Part shown: positions 41,589 to 49,668 of the stretch, piece by piece
How positions within the stretch are numbered: the stretch's first letter is position 1
Layout: every line of letters begins with the position of its first letter
Assembly (NCBI GenBank): GCA_937969445.1
Contig: CALBVZ010000031.1
Span: forward strand, 1-50,919
Length of the DNA stretch: 50,919 bases
Source of the DNA: an uncultured Octadecabacter sp.
GTDB taxonomy: Bacteria > Pseudomonadota > Alphaproteobacteria > Rhodobacterales > Rhodobacteraceae
Direction of reading: 5' to 3'
The notes under the pieces: model-generated
What the model was told of the DNA's origin: nothing
Database searches by the model: none
What the model saw: the letters and a program-made list of their open reading frames with translations, nothing else
Position numbers and translations under genes: made by a program

Positions 41589-43094
41589 TTACTGAAGTCG
41601 TTGGCCGTTGGCCAAAACGTGCCCTTCGCTGTTCACTTCAAGAACAGTTTCCAGCATGTCGTCGCCAACAGGCGTGGCGAACATACCCATCATCATGCGT
41701 GGCATCATCAGATCTTCTTCAGGAATTATACCCATCGCAACCAGCTTATCCATCAGCGCGTTCGCACCGTTTAGGTTAACGGTTACTGTCCCTTCAGGGC
41801 GCGCAATACCCGGAATTGTCTGGAAATCGGTCCAGTCAAACGTCATCGCACCGGTGGCCGTTGCTTCAGCGCCGACAGCGGCAATGCGCAGGTTTTCGAT
41901 GGTTACTTCGTCAACTTCGATTGGTGGAGGCCCCATCAGACCGACCATCGCTGCGATGTCGAGCAGGTCCATACCGTTCGTGCCCAAACCGGTGATGTCG
42001 AATGAAATCTCTGCAGGATCGCGTGGCAATTGGCCTGCTGGATCAATCATGCCCCAGATAGACTCGCCAATGGTAACGTCCTTCAGGCCCGTCGCGATGC
42101 GGAAATCTTGTGGCTCATCAGATGCATTCAACGGAACGTCATAGTCCATTGAAAGCGCGCCGATGCCAAGATCTAGCTCACCTGGGAACAGCATCGGTTC
42201 AAACATTGTCATCGCAAAGGAATTTGCTTCGCCGTTCATAGCGAGACCTTCCTCAGTGAAGGAAAGTGTAAACTCTTGCGCGCCAGTTGATGTTTTCTGG
42301 GTGTTGATGACATCACCATCCAGCGTGGTTTCTGTCGAAGACGAATTGCCTTCTCCAGTGCTTCGGGCGACCACAGACAAACCGTTTCGAAGCGCTTCAG
42401 ACAAGTTCATGATGTCAGAACCGCCAACCTGGAATGTCGCGTCGATTGAAGACGTCATCGGCTGGGTGATTTGCTGGCTGCGCGACGTGATATTGTCGAC
42501 GTTGAATGTGAAGTCCGCTTCTGATGCGCCGACTTCTGTATCGGCTGTGTATGTAATCAGGTTGCCTTCTGTCACTTGGGACGTGCCACCCCAGTTGGCG
42601 AGGGTCATGAAACCTTCAACGGCGATTTTCTCGAGGCCGGTTGCACCGTCTACGGTAACGTCGCCAATTTCGAAACGCAGGTTGTTGCCTTCGGAAACGT
42701 ACGCGATGTCACCTGGGTTGCCTGACGCAGTTACTGTGTAACCATCGTGGGTCATGGTTGCCGTCGCGCTAAAGCTGCCTTCGCCCTGCGCGCCGCCTGC
42801 GACGGTGAGCGTCATCGGGGATGGGTATTCGATCGTTACAGAACCGTCGCCGTTTTCAATCATCGACACTGCGTCAGTCTTGATCTGAAAGCTCGCGATG
42901 CCTTCTGGGAGAATGACGTTGATCTCTGGGTTAACCAGCTGATCACCAGAAATTTCACCGCTCAATGTAGCGCCCATTCCAGCGTACAATGCTTGCTGGT
43001 TTGACCATACATCTGCTGCGTTTACATCTGCCATTGCTGGCGCTGCGAGGGCAGTGGAAAGGGCGATAAAACTCGTCGCCAAACGATACGTCAT
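41589..43094 (-). CDS. DUF2125 exported protein (copy 1)
   Basis: 501 aa. Signal peptide MTYRLATSFIALSTALAAPAMA, then DVNAADVWSNQQALYAGMGATLSGE. The body is acidic and beta-rich, low in Cys, typical of the DUF2125 family found in Rhodobacterales. Its last 48 residues (MGIIPEEDLMMPRMMMGMFATPVGDDMLETVLEVNSEGHVLANGQRL) are almost the same as those of the next gene, while the first two thirds have diverged. Likely periplasmic or outer-membrane associated. Function is unknown. A hairpin with T-run lies just upstream of its start; TAGGAGACAAACC is the ribosome-binding region. Confidence 0.85.
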   Translation of the reverse strand: MTYRLATSFIALSTALAAPAMADVNAADVWSNQQALYAGMGATLSGEISGDQLVNPEINVILPEGIASFQIKTDAVSMIENGDGSVTIEYPSPMTLTVAGGAQGEGSFSATATMTHDGYTVTASGNPGDIAYVSEGNNLRFEIGDVTVDGATGLEKIAVEGFMTLANWGGTSQVTEGNLITYTADTEVGASEADFTFNVDNITSRSQQITQPMTSSIDATFQVGGSDIMNLSEALRNGLSVVARSTGEGNSSSTETTLDGDVINTQKTSTGAQEFTLSFTEEGLAMNGEANSFAMTMFEPMLFPGELDLGIGALSMDYDVPLNASDEPQDFRIATGLKDVTIGESIWGMIDPAGQLPRDPAEISFDITGLGTNGMDLLDIAAMVGLMGPPPIEVDEVTIENLRIAAVGAEATATGAMTFDWTDFQTIPGIARPEGTVTVNLNGANALMDKLVAMGIIPEEDLMMPRMMMGMFATPVGDDMLETVLEVNSEGHVLANGQRLQ

Positions 43095-43104
43095 GGTTTG
43101 TCTC

Positions 43105-43142
43105 CTAAAAAATGTGCGGCGCCTGAACCATTCAGACGCCGC
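43105..43142 (-). terminator. Hairpin with T-run between the two DUF2125 genes
   Basis: Arms GCGGCGCCTGAA and TTCAGACGCCGC (12 pairs, loop of three) followed on the minus strand by ACATTTTTT. The one mismatched pair is G-U only in minus-strand RNA. It lies 24 bases after the second copy's stop and ends about 11 bases before the first copy's ATG, so it could terminate one gene and attenuate the other. Confidence 0.75.
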
Positions 43143-43165
43143 TAAAATGTTACTCTTGTTGAATT

Positions 43166-44677
43166 CTAACGAAGTCGCTGACCATTTGCGAGAAGGTGAC
43201 CTTCGCTGTTCACTTCAATCGTCGAGGTAAGCATATCGTCGCCAACAGGCGTCGCGAACATGCCAAGCATCATACGTGGCATCATCGCTTCTTCTTCCGG
43301 GATCAGGCCCATTTGAATGAGCTTGTCGACCAACCCGTTCACACCGTTGATTGCAAAATCAACTTTGCCTTCAGGGCGCGGCAGGCCGTCGAATGTTTCA
43401 AGATCGCTGTTGTCGAAAGTAAACGCGCCTTCCCCCGTAATTTCGGCACCCGCACCGCGAACCGTTAGCTCAGTAATCTGGGCACCGTTAAGCTCACCAG
43501 GAATGTCGGACATCATCGCGGCTTCTTGCTGCGCTGGATCAAGGAAATCGAAGAACGGCGTAACTTGCGCATCTAAGCCAAGGGCAATTGTCAGCGCATC
43601 ACGCGGCAGAATGTTCTGAGGATCCGCCATGTTCCAAATGGCATCGCTGACCGCGAGATCGGTGAAGTCGAATGCCAAACGCGCGTCACGCGGGCCATCT
43701 TCGCTTTGGCTCAGCGGGATTTGGAAATCGAAGCCGTATTTGCCCATTGATACATCAAGCGGGAAGGGAATTTCTTCCGGGATCAGCATGCTGATGTTAA
43801 TATCGTGAGATTCACCAATGTAGGCGATGCCATCAATATCCATGTCAAAGCCAAGTGAGCCGCGATCAACAGACGCGGTTCCTGATGCAGCTTCTCCATC
43901 AACGTCAATGTCAAACGCATAGCTGACAGCGCCAAAGGTGTATCCACCCTCGAGCGCCAAACCGTCGACGAACGGAGGCATCTCTGCCTCCATGTCCATA
44001 TCCATCGGCGTGGCGATGTTTGCGAACATATCAAGGTCAGCAAGGTCAGCGTTCGCGCTTACGATCCCGTCACCGTCAATCTCGTTGAACAGAATATCGA
44101 TATCGAGAGCGCCAACATTAAACGCGTAAGCGATGCGTGTCAGGTTGTCGGACTTTACCGAATACGTGCCCGCAAGGTCGATCATCGCGAACATAGCGTC
44201 CTTCAGTTCAACTTCCTCGCCCGCCTGACCTTCAAGGCTATCAACGCTGATCGCATATCTGTCAGCTTTGATGTCATAAACCATCGCCTCGGGGTCGCCG
44301 GATACATTCAGGACCATGCCTTCATGCTCGACAGCAAGGTTAACCGCGGAAGGATCGCCATATTCTGGTGTGAAATTCAGTTCGATTGGGTAGTTGTCCG
44401 GCACCGTAATTGTGACCGTGCCGTCGCCATTTTCCACGAGCATGATGTCACCAAGGTTTGCGGAAACCGATGCTTCATCATCAGACATTTCGATTTTTAC
44501 GTCAGATATTGTCAGCGTATCACCAGACATATCTTCACCACTTGTGGTGAATCCTTGGCCGTAAACTTCCATTTGGTCGGTCCAATTGTCCCACACTTGC
44601 TGAGCTGTGACATCTGCTGTCGCGGTGGTACCGCACAAAACAGCGGCGATGATTGCGGAATGGCGAATGCTCTTCAT
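43166..44677 (-). CDS. DUF2125 exported protein (copy 2)
   Basis: 503 aa. Signal peptide MKSIRHSAIIAAVLCGTTATA, then DVTAQQVWDNWTDQMEVYGQGFTTSGEDMSGDTL. Very acidic, with many Asp-rich beta segments (FNVGALDIDILFNEIDGDG, DMDMEAEMPPF). The C-terminus (MGLIPEEEAMMPRMMLGMFATPVGDDMLTSTIEVNSEGHLLANGQRLR) is nearly identical to copy 1, so the pair arose by tandem duplication with strong constraint on this end. Function unknown; a periplasmic lipid or polymer handling role would be a guess. It is divergent from the SDR gene. Confidence 0.85.
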   Translation of the reverse strand: MKSIRHSAIIAAVLCGTTATADVTAQQVWDNWTDQMEVYGQGFTTSGEDMSGDTLTISDVKIEMSDDEASVSANLGDIMLVENGDGTVTITVPDNYPIELNFTPEYGDPSAVNLAVEHEGMVLNVSGDPEAMVYDIKADRYAISVDSLEGQAGEEVELKDAMFAMIDLAGTYSVKSDNLTRIAYAFNVGALDIDILFNEIDGDGIVSANADLADLDMFANIATPMDMDMEAEMPPFVDGLALEGGYTFGAVSYAFDIDVDGEAASGTASVDRGSLGFDMDIDGIAYIGESHDINISMLIPEEIPFPLDVSMGKYGFDFQIPLSQSEDGPRDARLAFDFTDLAVSDAIWNMADPQNILPRDALTIALGLDAQVTPFFDFLDPAQQEAAMMSDIPGELNGAQITELTVRGAGAEITGEGAFTFDNSDLETFDGLPRPEGKVDFAINGVNGLVDKLIQMGLIPEEEAMMPRMMLGMFATPVGDDMLTSTIEVNSEGHLLANGQRLR

Positions 44678-44694
44678 GGAATGGCTCTCTATTC

Positions 44695-44730
44695 AAAAAA
44701 ATGTTGCGCAGAGCTTTTCAAGTCTGCGCA
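44695..44730 (-). promoter_or_regulatory. Hairpin with T-run in the leader of DUF2125 copy 2 (attenuator-like)
   Basis: Arms TGCGCAGA and TCTGCGCA around ten bases, followed on the minus strand by ACATTTTTTT and then, 17 bases later, the ATG. No minus-strand gene lies upstream that it could terminate, so it sits in the 5' leader. The layout copies that found before copy 1. Confidence 0.5.
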
Positions 44731-44806
44731 GTAGGGTCAAGGTCAGGAAAACGTTACGGCATGTCTTAACATAGTACTGCGGGCGCAGTTTTCGAGAGGA
44801 TCGAGC

Positions 44807-45556
44807 ATGGATTTGAAGAACAAGGTTGTTTTGATCACGGGCGCAAGTCGCGGCATTGGTGCGGCCAGTGCGCGGGCTTTCGCCGACGCGGGTGCGAAGG
44901 TCGCGTTGGTTGCGCGTTCCGGTGCCCAAATAGCGGAACTGGCCGCTGAAATTGGCGATGCGGCAATCGCCATTCCGTGTGACGTGTCGTCCTTTGATGA
45001 CGTTGTGCGCGCGATTGGTGAAACGGTTAGCGCCTTTGGGCCGCTTGATGTTTTCATCGGTAACGCTGGTCTTCTGGACCCGATCAGTCACTTGGCAGAG
45101 GCCGATCCCGATGCATGGGGCAAAACGATTGATGTGAACCTTAAGGGGGTTTTCAACGGGATGCGGGCTGCGATGCCTGATATGATCAAGCGCGGCAAAG
45201 GAACAATTATTACGATTTCTTCGGGTGCCGCCCATGGCCCTGTTGAAGCCTGGTCGTCCTACTGTTCGTCTAAGGCAGGCGCCTACATGCTGACGCGATG
45301 CGCGGACAAAGAAGCCCGTGAACACGGGTTGCGCATTCTGGGCTTGTCCCCCGGCACTGTCGCGACTGACATGCAGCGCGACATCAAGGCGTCGGGAATC
45401 AACCCTGTTAGCCAGCTTGAATGGAGCGATCATGTCCCACCCGAATGGCCCGCAAGAACGCTTGTGTGGATGTGTAGCGAAGAAGCTGATGAATTCTTGG
45501 GTGACGATGTTTCCCTGCGCGACGAACGCGTACGCAAGAAGGTTGGCTTGATATGA
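44807..45556 (+). CDS. Short-chain dehydrogenase/reductase
   Basis: 249 aa. Classical SDR: cofactor motif VLITGASRGIGAASARAFADAGAKVALVARS at the N-terminus, FIGNAGLLDPISHLAE, catalytic serine in IITISSGAAHGPVEAW, and YxxxK in SSYCSSKAGAYMLTRC. LSPGTVATDMQRDIKASG follows. The Arg in VARSG after the second strand hints at NADPH. Substrate unknown. Its TGA overlaps the enoyl-CoA hydratase start by four bases (ATGA), and the two may act on the same acyl or alcohol intermediates. Confidence 0.88.
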   Translation: MDLKNKVVLITGASRGIGAASARAFADAGAKVALVARSGAQIAELAAEIGDAAIAIPCDVSSFDDVVRAIGETVSAFGPLDVFIGNAGLLDPISHLAEADPDAWGKTIDVNLKGVFNGMRAAMPDMIKRGKGTIITISSGAAHGPVEAWSSYCSSKAGAYMLTRCADKEAREHGLRILGLSPGTVATDMQRDIKASGINPVSQLEWSDHVPPEWPARTLVWMCSEEADEFLGDDVSLRDERVRKKVGLI

Positions 45557-46158
45557 TTGATGCAATCGTTTCCGACGGTGCGTTGACGCTCAAGATCAAC
45601 CGCCCCGACAAAGCGAATGCCTTAACCGAAGCCATGCTATCTGAGCTTGCTGACTGCGTTGAACGCGCTGACCAGCCCGTGCTGGTTATCACCGGCGTCG
45701 GTAAAGTATTTAGCGCAGGTGCCGATCTTGATGATGTGCGTGGCGGGACGCTGGCGACTTCGACTGAATGGGAGCGCCTTTCGTCTGCGGTGGCATCATT
45801 CAAGGGCCTTAGCGTTGCATCGTTGAACGGGTCCTGTGCGGGTGGTGCATTGGGAATGGTGCTGGCCTGCGATCTGCGTATTGCCGTTGAGACCGCGAAG
45901 TTCTTTTACCCTGTGATTAAGATTGGCGTGCTGCCACAGCCTTCTGACCCAAATCGGATGCGTGCGTTGATCGGTCCGTCGGCAACGAAACGCATATTAC
46001 TGACAGGCGCTAAAATTGATGCACCTGAGGCCCTCGCGATCGGGTTGATTGACCAGATCAGCGACGCAAACCTTGCAGCTGATACCATTGATCTTATCGA
46101 ACCCGCGCTGAAAGCGAGCCCAACACAAGTTAAAGCAATCAAAGCACTGATCGGTTGA
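45553..46158 (+). CDS. Enoyl-CoA hydratase/isomerase family protein (short)
   Basis: 201 aa, shorter than the usual ~260. LTLKINRPDKANALTEAMLSEL opens the crotonase fold. The oxyanion-hole blocks are GVGKVFSAGADLDDVRGG and SLNGSCAGGALGMVLACDLRIAVETAKFFYPVIKIGVLP. The C-terminal helical part is brief (IDAPEALAIGLIDQISDA...LKASPTQVKAIKALIG). The second Glu of true hydratases is not evident; position 'PQPS' replaces the usual PxxG region. Cotranscribed with the SDR. It may be an isomerase or a hydrolase; exact reaction unknown. Confidence 0.83.
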   Translation: MIDAIVSDGALTLKINRPDKANALTEAMLSELADCVERADQPVLVITGVGKVFSAGADLDDVRGGTLATSTEWERLSSAVASFKGLSVASLNGSCAGGALGMVLACDLRIAVETAKFFYPVIKIGVLPQPSDPNRMRALIGPSATKRILLTGAKIDAPEALAIGLIDQISDANLAADTIDLIEPALKASPTQVKAIKALIG

Positions 46159-46202
46159 TGATGCCCGTTTTAATGAAAGCCCACGTGGTGTAATGGAACA
46201 AT

Positions 46203-47516
46203 ATGAATGATCTTTTGAACACCGCCCTAAGCTACGTGATGCCGGTCTTTGAATTCGCGATAGCTTGGATGATTGACCCCGCGAACTGGGTGCAGTTTGC
46301 CCTTTTGGTTGGTGCTTACTTTGCTGCGGTATTCATTACCCGTAAGTCCAACCCGCGGATCACGAAGCTACTGACGCCGGCCAAAGACAGCTCCACGATC
46401 CTTTCACATGCTCGGCGGTTCATCCTGATTTTCCTTCCACTGCTTTTGCCGCTTTTGGCGTTTGGATTGACAGCGATTGGCGAACAAGTAACCCGTTCGA
46501 TTTTTGGCTCAGGCGAAGTCATTGCGTTCGGTAAGCGCGTCTTCCTGTTCCTCGCAGCGCGGGCTTTTGTGCGCGACATGCTCAGCGATCCATTGTTGAA
46601 AATGATCGGCAAGTTGGTTCTTGTTCCGTTAGCAGCGGTCTATGCGCTGGGCTTTCTTGATCCAGTTCTCGCATGGCTCGAAGCGACGGTGGTACCCTTG
46701 GGTAATATGTCGTTTTCTGTGTTGGGGCTTTTGCGGTTTCTTGTGGTCGCGACGATCATGTTTTGGCTTGGCCGTTGGTCCAACGACCAAAGTAGCGCGA
46801 TCATTGAAAAGCAGGAAATGCGGCCTGCAACACGGCAGTTGGCCGCCAAAGCGACCGAAATCGCGATCTTTGGCGCTGCATTTTTGGTGGCGATGAACAT
46901 CGCAGGTGTTCCACTGACATCACTTGCGGTTTTAACCGGTGCGCTTGGTGTTGGTATCGGTTTTGGTCTTCAAAAGATTGCTTCGAACTTTGTGTCGGGC
47001 GTTATCCTGCTGCTCGAGGGGCAGGCGACTGTCGGTGACTATGTTGAGCTTGATGGCGGTGAGGCCGGCACGATCGTTAAGATGACAGCGCGTGCTGCTA
47101 TTTTGGAAACATACGACGGTAAATGGATTGTTGTCCCGAACGAAGACTTCATTGTTACGCGTGTTATCAACTATTCCGATAGTGGTTCCGCGAACCGGTA
47201 TGACGTCACCTTTTCCGTGAGCTATGACACGGACATCAACAAAATCCCTGACATCGTTGTGCCCGCAGTTGCCGCGCTTGATTTTGTGCTGAACGACCCG
47301 ATGCCACCTGATGTTGAGCTAGAGAATTTTGGCGACAGTGGGATCGATTTTATCGTCGAGTTCTGGGTCAATGGTATCGATGATGGCCGCTACAAGTATC
47401 GCAGCCATGTGCGTTTCGCTGTTTGGAATGCGCTTAAGGATGCTGGCATTGAAATTCCGTTCCCGCAACGTGTCGTCGAAATTAAGGGTGGATTCCCCGC
47501 TGGTTTGACTGAATGA
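46203..47516 (+). CDS. MscS-family mechanosensitive channel
   Basis: 437 aa. N-terminal helices (WVQFALLVGAYFAAVFI, FILIFLPLLLPLLAFGLTAIG, LVLVPLAAVYALGFL, FLVVATIMFWLGRW, AIFGAAFLVAMNIAGV) precede the MscS pore and beta domain: SLAVLTGALGVGIGFGLQKIASNFVSGVILLLEGQATVGDYVEL at about residues 240-283, then GTIVKMTARAAILETYDGKWIVVPNEDF. It opens under hypo-osmotic stress in the inner membrane. It is larger than E. coli MscS (286 aa), with an extra N-terminal helix set. Its TGA overlaps the following start by four bases. Confidence 0.92.
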   Translation: MNDLLNTALSYVMPVFEFAIAWMIDPANWVQFALLVGAYFAAVFITRKSNPRITKLLTPAKDSSTILSHARRFILIFLPLLLPLLAFGLTAIGEQVTRSIFGSGEVIAFGKRVFLFLAARAFVRDMLSDPLLKMIGKLVLVPLAAVYALGFLDPVLAWLEATVVPLGNMSFSVLGLLRFLVVATIMFWLGRWSNDQSSAIIEKQEMRPATRQLAAKATEIAIFGAAFLVAMNIAGVPLTSLAVLTGALGVGIGFGLQKIASNFVSGVILLLEGQATVGDYVELDGGEAGTIVKMTARAAILETYDGKWIVVPNEDFIVTRVINYSDSGSANRYDVTFSVSYDTDINKIPDIVVPAVAALDFVLNDPMPPDVELENFGDSGIDFIVEFWVNGIDDGRYKYRSHVRFAVWNALKDAGIEIPFPQRVVEIKGGFPAGLTE

Positions 47517-48676
47517 CCGACGCTTTGATTATCGGCGGCGGCCCCGCCGGATTGATGGCGGCTGAAGTTTTGTCAGCGGCAGGACGTTCTGTCGTTGTTG
47601 CGGAAGCAATGCCGACTGTTGGTCGCAAGTTCTTGATGGCGGGAAAGTCCGGCTTGAACCTAACGAAGGCAGAACCAAAACCCGCGTTCAATGCGGCGTA
47701 TGGTGATGCTTCAACAGCTCTTTCTGACATATTATCTGCATGTGGCCCCGATGATGTTGTCGCTTGGGCCGAAGGGCTAGGGCAAGATGTTTTTACGGGA
47801 TCGACCGGTCGTATTTTTCCCAAACAGATGAAGGCTTCTCCGCTGTTGCGCGCGTGGCTTACGCGGTTGGTGGGTCAAGGCGTTACGATCAATACACGCT
47901 GGTGCTGGACTGGTTGGGACGGCGATATCGCTATGTTTGACACGCCTGATGGCCCTGAAAGAATAACCGCGAAAACAACAATTCTTGCGATGGGCGGCGC
48001 AAGCTGGAAACGCCTTGGCTCTGATGGACGTTGGGCCAAACATTTTTTGGGTGATGTCGCCCCGTTTCAACCTGCAAACATGGGGTTTTCCTTCGACTGG
48101 TCAACCCACATGACCCAGCACTTTGGTGCAGCGGTTAAGGGAACAAAGTTGACAGCTGGCAACACAACATCCCGTGGTGAATTCATCATTTCCAGCAAAG
48201 GCATCGAAGGCGGCGGCGTCTATATGGTGTCTTCCGCTGTTCGCGATGGATCACAGCTGAGTCTGGACCTTTTGCCTGAGATGTCCGTCGATGCGATCGC
48301 GGCCAAACTAGATGCGCCAAAGGGAAAACAATCGACCGCTAACATGCTGCGCAAGGCGTTAAAACTGGATCCAGTTAAACGCGCTTTGTTGAACGAGCTT
48401 GGCCGAAATTTAGACGCACCCCTTGCGCAGAAAATTAAGGCCCTGCCATTTCCAACGCTCACACCGCGCCCGATTGATGAGGCGATCTCAACGGCAGGTG
48501 GCGTTCGGTTTGATGCCCTAACTGACGACCTTATGCTCAAGTCGCACGAGGGGGTCTTTTGCGCTGGTGAGATGCTCGACTGGGAAGCGCCGACAGGTGG
48601 CTATTTGATCACCGGCTGCCTGGCTACGGGACGATGGGCCGGGCTTGCAGCTGCGCGACACCTTCAGACGTCGTAA
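47513..48676 (+). CDS. NAD(P)/FAD-dependent oxidoreductase (TIGR03862-like flavoprotein)
   Basis: 387 aa. ALIIGGGPAGLMAAEVLSAAGRSVVVAEAMPTVGRKFLMAGKSGLNLTKAEP is the HI0933-like/TIGR03862 signature. GSTGRIFPKQMKASPLLRAWLTRLV, LAMGGASWKRLGSDGRWA and the C-terminal VRFDALTDDLMLKSHEGVFCAGEMLDWEAPTGGYLITGCLATGRWAG complete the two FAD-contact parts. The physiological reaction of this family is not established. It is translationally coupled to the channel gene. The end overlaps the convergent epimerase gene by 13 bases. Confidence 0.9.
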   Translation: MTDALIIGGGPAGLMAAEVLSAAGRSVVVAEAMPTVGRKFLMAGKSGLNLTKAEPKPAFNAAYGDASTALSDILSACGPDDVVAWAEGLGQDVFTGSTGRIFPKQMKASPLLRAWLTRLVGQGVTINTRWCWTGWDGDIAMFDTPDGPERITAKTTILAMGGASWKRLGSDGRWAKHFLGDVAPFQPANMGFSFDWSTHMTQHFGAAVKGTKLTAGNTTSRGEFIISSKGIEGGGVYMVSSAVRDGSQLSLDLLPEMSVDAIAAKLDAPKGKQSTANMLRKALKLDPVKRALLNELGRNLDAPLAQKIKALPFPTLTPRPIDEAISTAGGVRFDALTDDLMLKSHEGVFCAGEMLDWEAPTGGYLITGCLATGRWAGLAAARHLQTS

Positions 48677-49668
48677 TAGTCGCGATACCAGTCAACGAAG
48701 GCTTTAACGCCCGTTTCGATGTCCGTTTTTGGGGAATACCCTGTGAGCTTTTGCAAAAGTGCACCATCAGCCCATGTCGCTGGAACGTCACCGGGTTGGA
48801 TGTCCATGAAGTTCTTCTCGGCGGGCAATCCAGTCGCTTTCTCAATGGCCTCAATGAACGCCATCAACTGCACAGGTTCGCCGTTGCCGATATTCACGAT
48901 CCGGTGCGGCGCAACGGGGGAAAGGCTGTCGTCATCCGGCACCACGTCTGAACGTTCTGGCGCTGCGTCCAACAACAGATGAATTCCGCGAACAAGGTCC
49001 GTGACATAAGTAAAATCGCGGGACATATCGCCATGATTGTACACATCAATCGGGTCGCCGTTCAGTACTGCTTTCGTAAACTTGAAAAGCGCCATATCGG
49101 GACGCCCCCAAGGGCCGTAAACCGTGAAAAATCGAAACATCGTCGTCGGGATGTCGTAAAGATGGGCGTAGGAGTGCGCCATGACTTCGTTCGATTTCTT
49201 GGTCGCCGCATAGAACGACATTTGCGTGTCGGCCTTGTCCGTTTCAGCGTAAGGCATCTGCGTGTTCGCGCCGTAAGCCGAAGACGTGGACGCCAATAAC
49301 AGGTGCTTAACGGGTGTCGCGCGCACGGCCTCAAGTAGATTGAAGGTCCCGATGATGTTGGCCTCAACGTATGAGCGCGGCTCATCGATGGAATAGCGCA
49401 CGCCTGCTTGCCCAGCCAAGTGCACAACAAAATCCGGCTTTTCCGCTGCAACGAGGTCCATCAACACTCCGTCTGCTTCGAGGCGATCATTAACCGCTTT
49501 GAATGCCTTGGACTGCAATAGGTTTGCTTGCCGCCGTTCCTTTAACCGGACATCGTAGTAGTCCGTCATCGCGTCAAACCCGATGACGTCAAACCCTTCC
49601 GCGAGCAGAAGTTTGCAAAGGTGATAACCGATGAATCCTGCTGATCCGGTGACGAGTACCTTAGGCAT
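48664..49668 (-). CDS. NAD-dependent epimerase, probable UDP-glucuronate 4-epimerase
   Basis: 334 aa. VLVTGSAGFIGYHLCKLLLAEGFDVIGFDAMTDYYDVRLKERR is typical of UDP-glucuronate 4-epimerases such as LspL/Cap1J, as is QAGVRYSIDEPRSYVEANIIGTFNLLEA. Catalytic residues are in ASTSSAYGANTQMPYAETD and SFYAATKKSNEVMAHSYAHLYDIPTTMFRFFTVYGPWGRPDMA. It would make UDP-galacturonate for capsule or lipopolysaccharide. Its ATG shares one base with the ugd stop (TGATG), so it directly uses the UDP-glucuronate made by the preceding gene product. Confidence 0.92.
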   Translation of the reverse strand: MPKVLVTGSAGFIGYHLCKLLLAEGFDVIGFDAMTDYYDVRLKERRQANLLQSKAFKAVNDRLEADGVLMDLVAAEKPDFVVHLAGQAGVRYSIDEPRSYVEANIIGTFNLLEAVRATPVKHLLLASTSSAYGANTQMPYAETDKADTQMSFYAATKKSNEVMAHSYAHLYDIPTTMFRFFTVYGPWGRPDMALFKFTKAVLNGDPIDVYNHGDMSRDFTYVTDLVRGIHLLLDAAPERSDVVPDDDSLSPVAPHRIVNIGNGEPVQLMAFIEAIEKATGLPAEKNFMDIQPGDVPATWADGALLQKLTGYSPKTDIETGVKAFVDWYRDYYDV

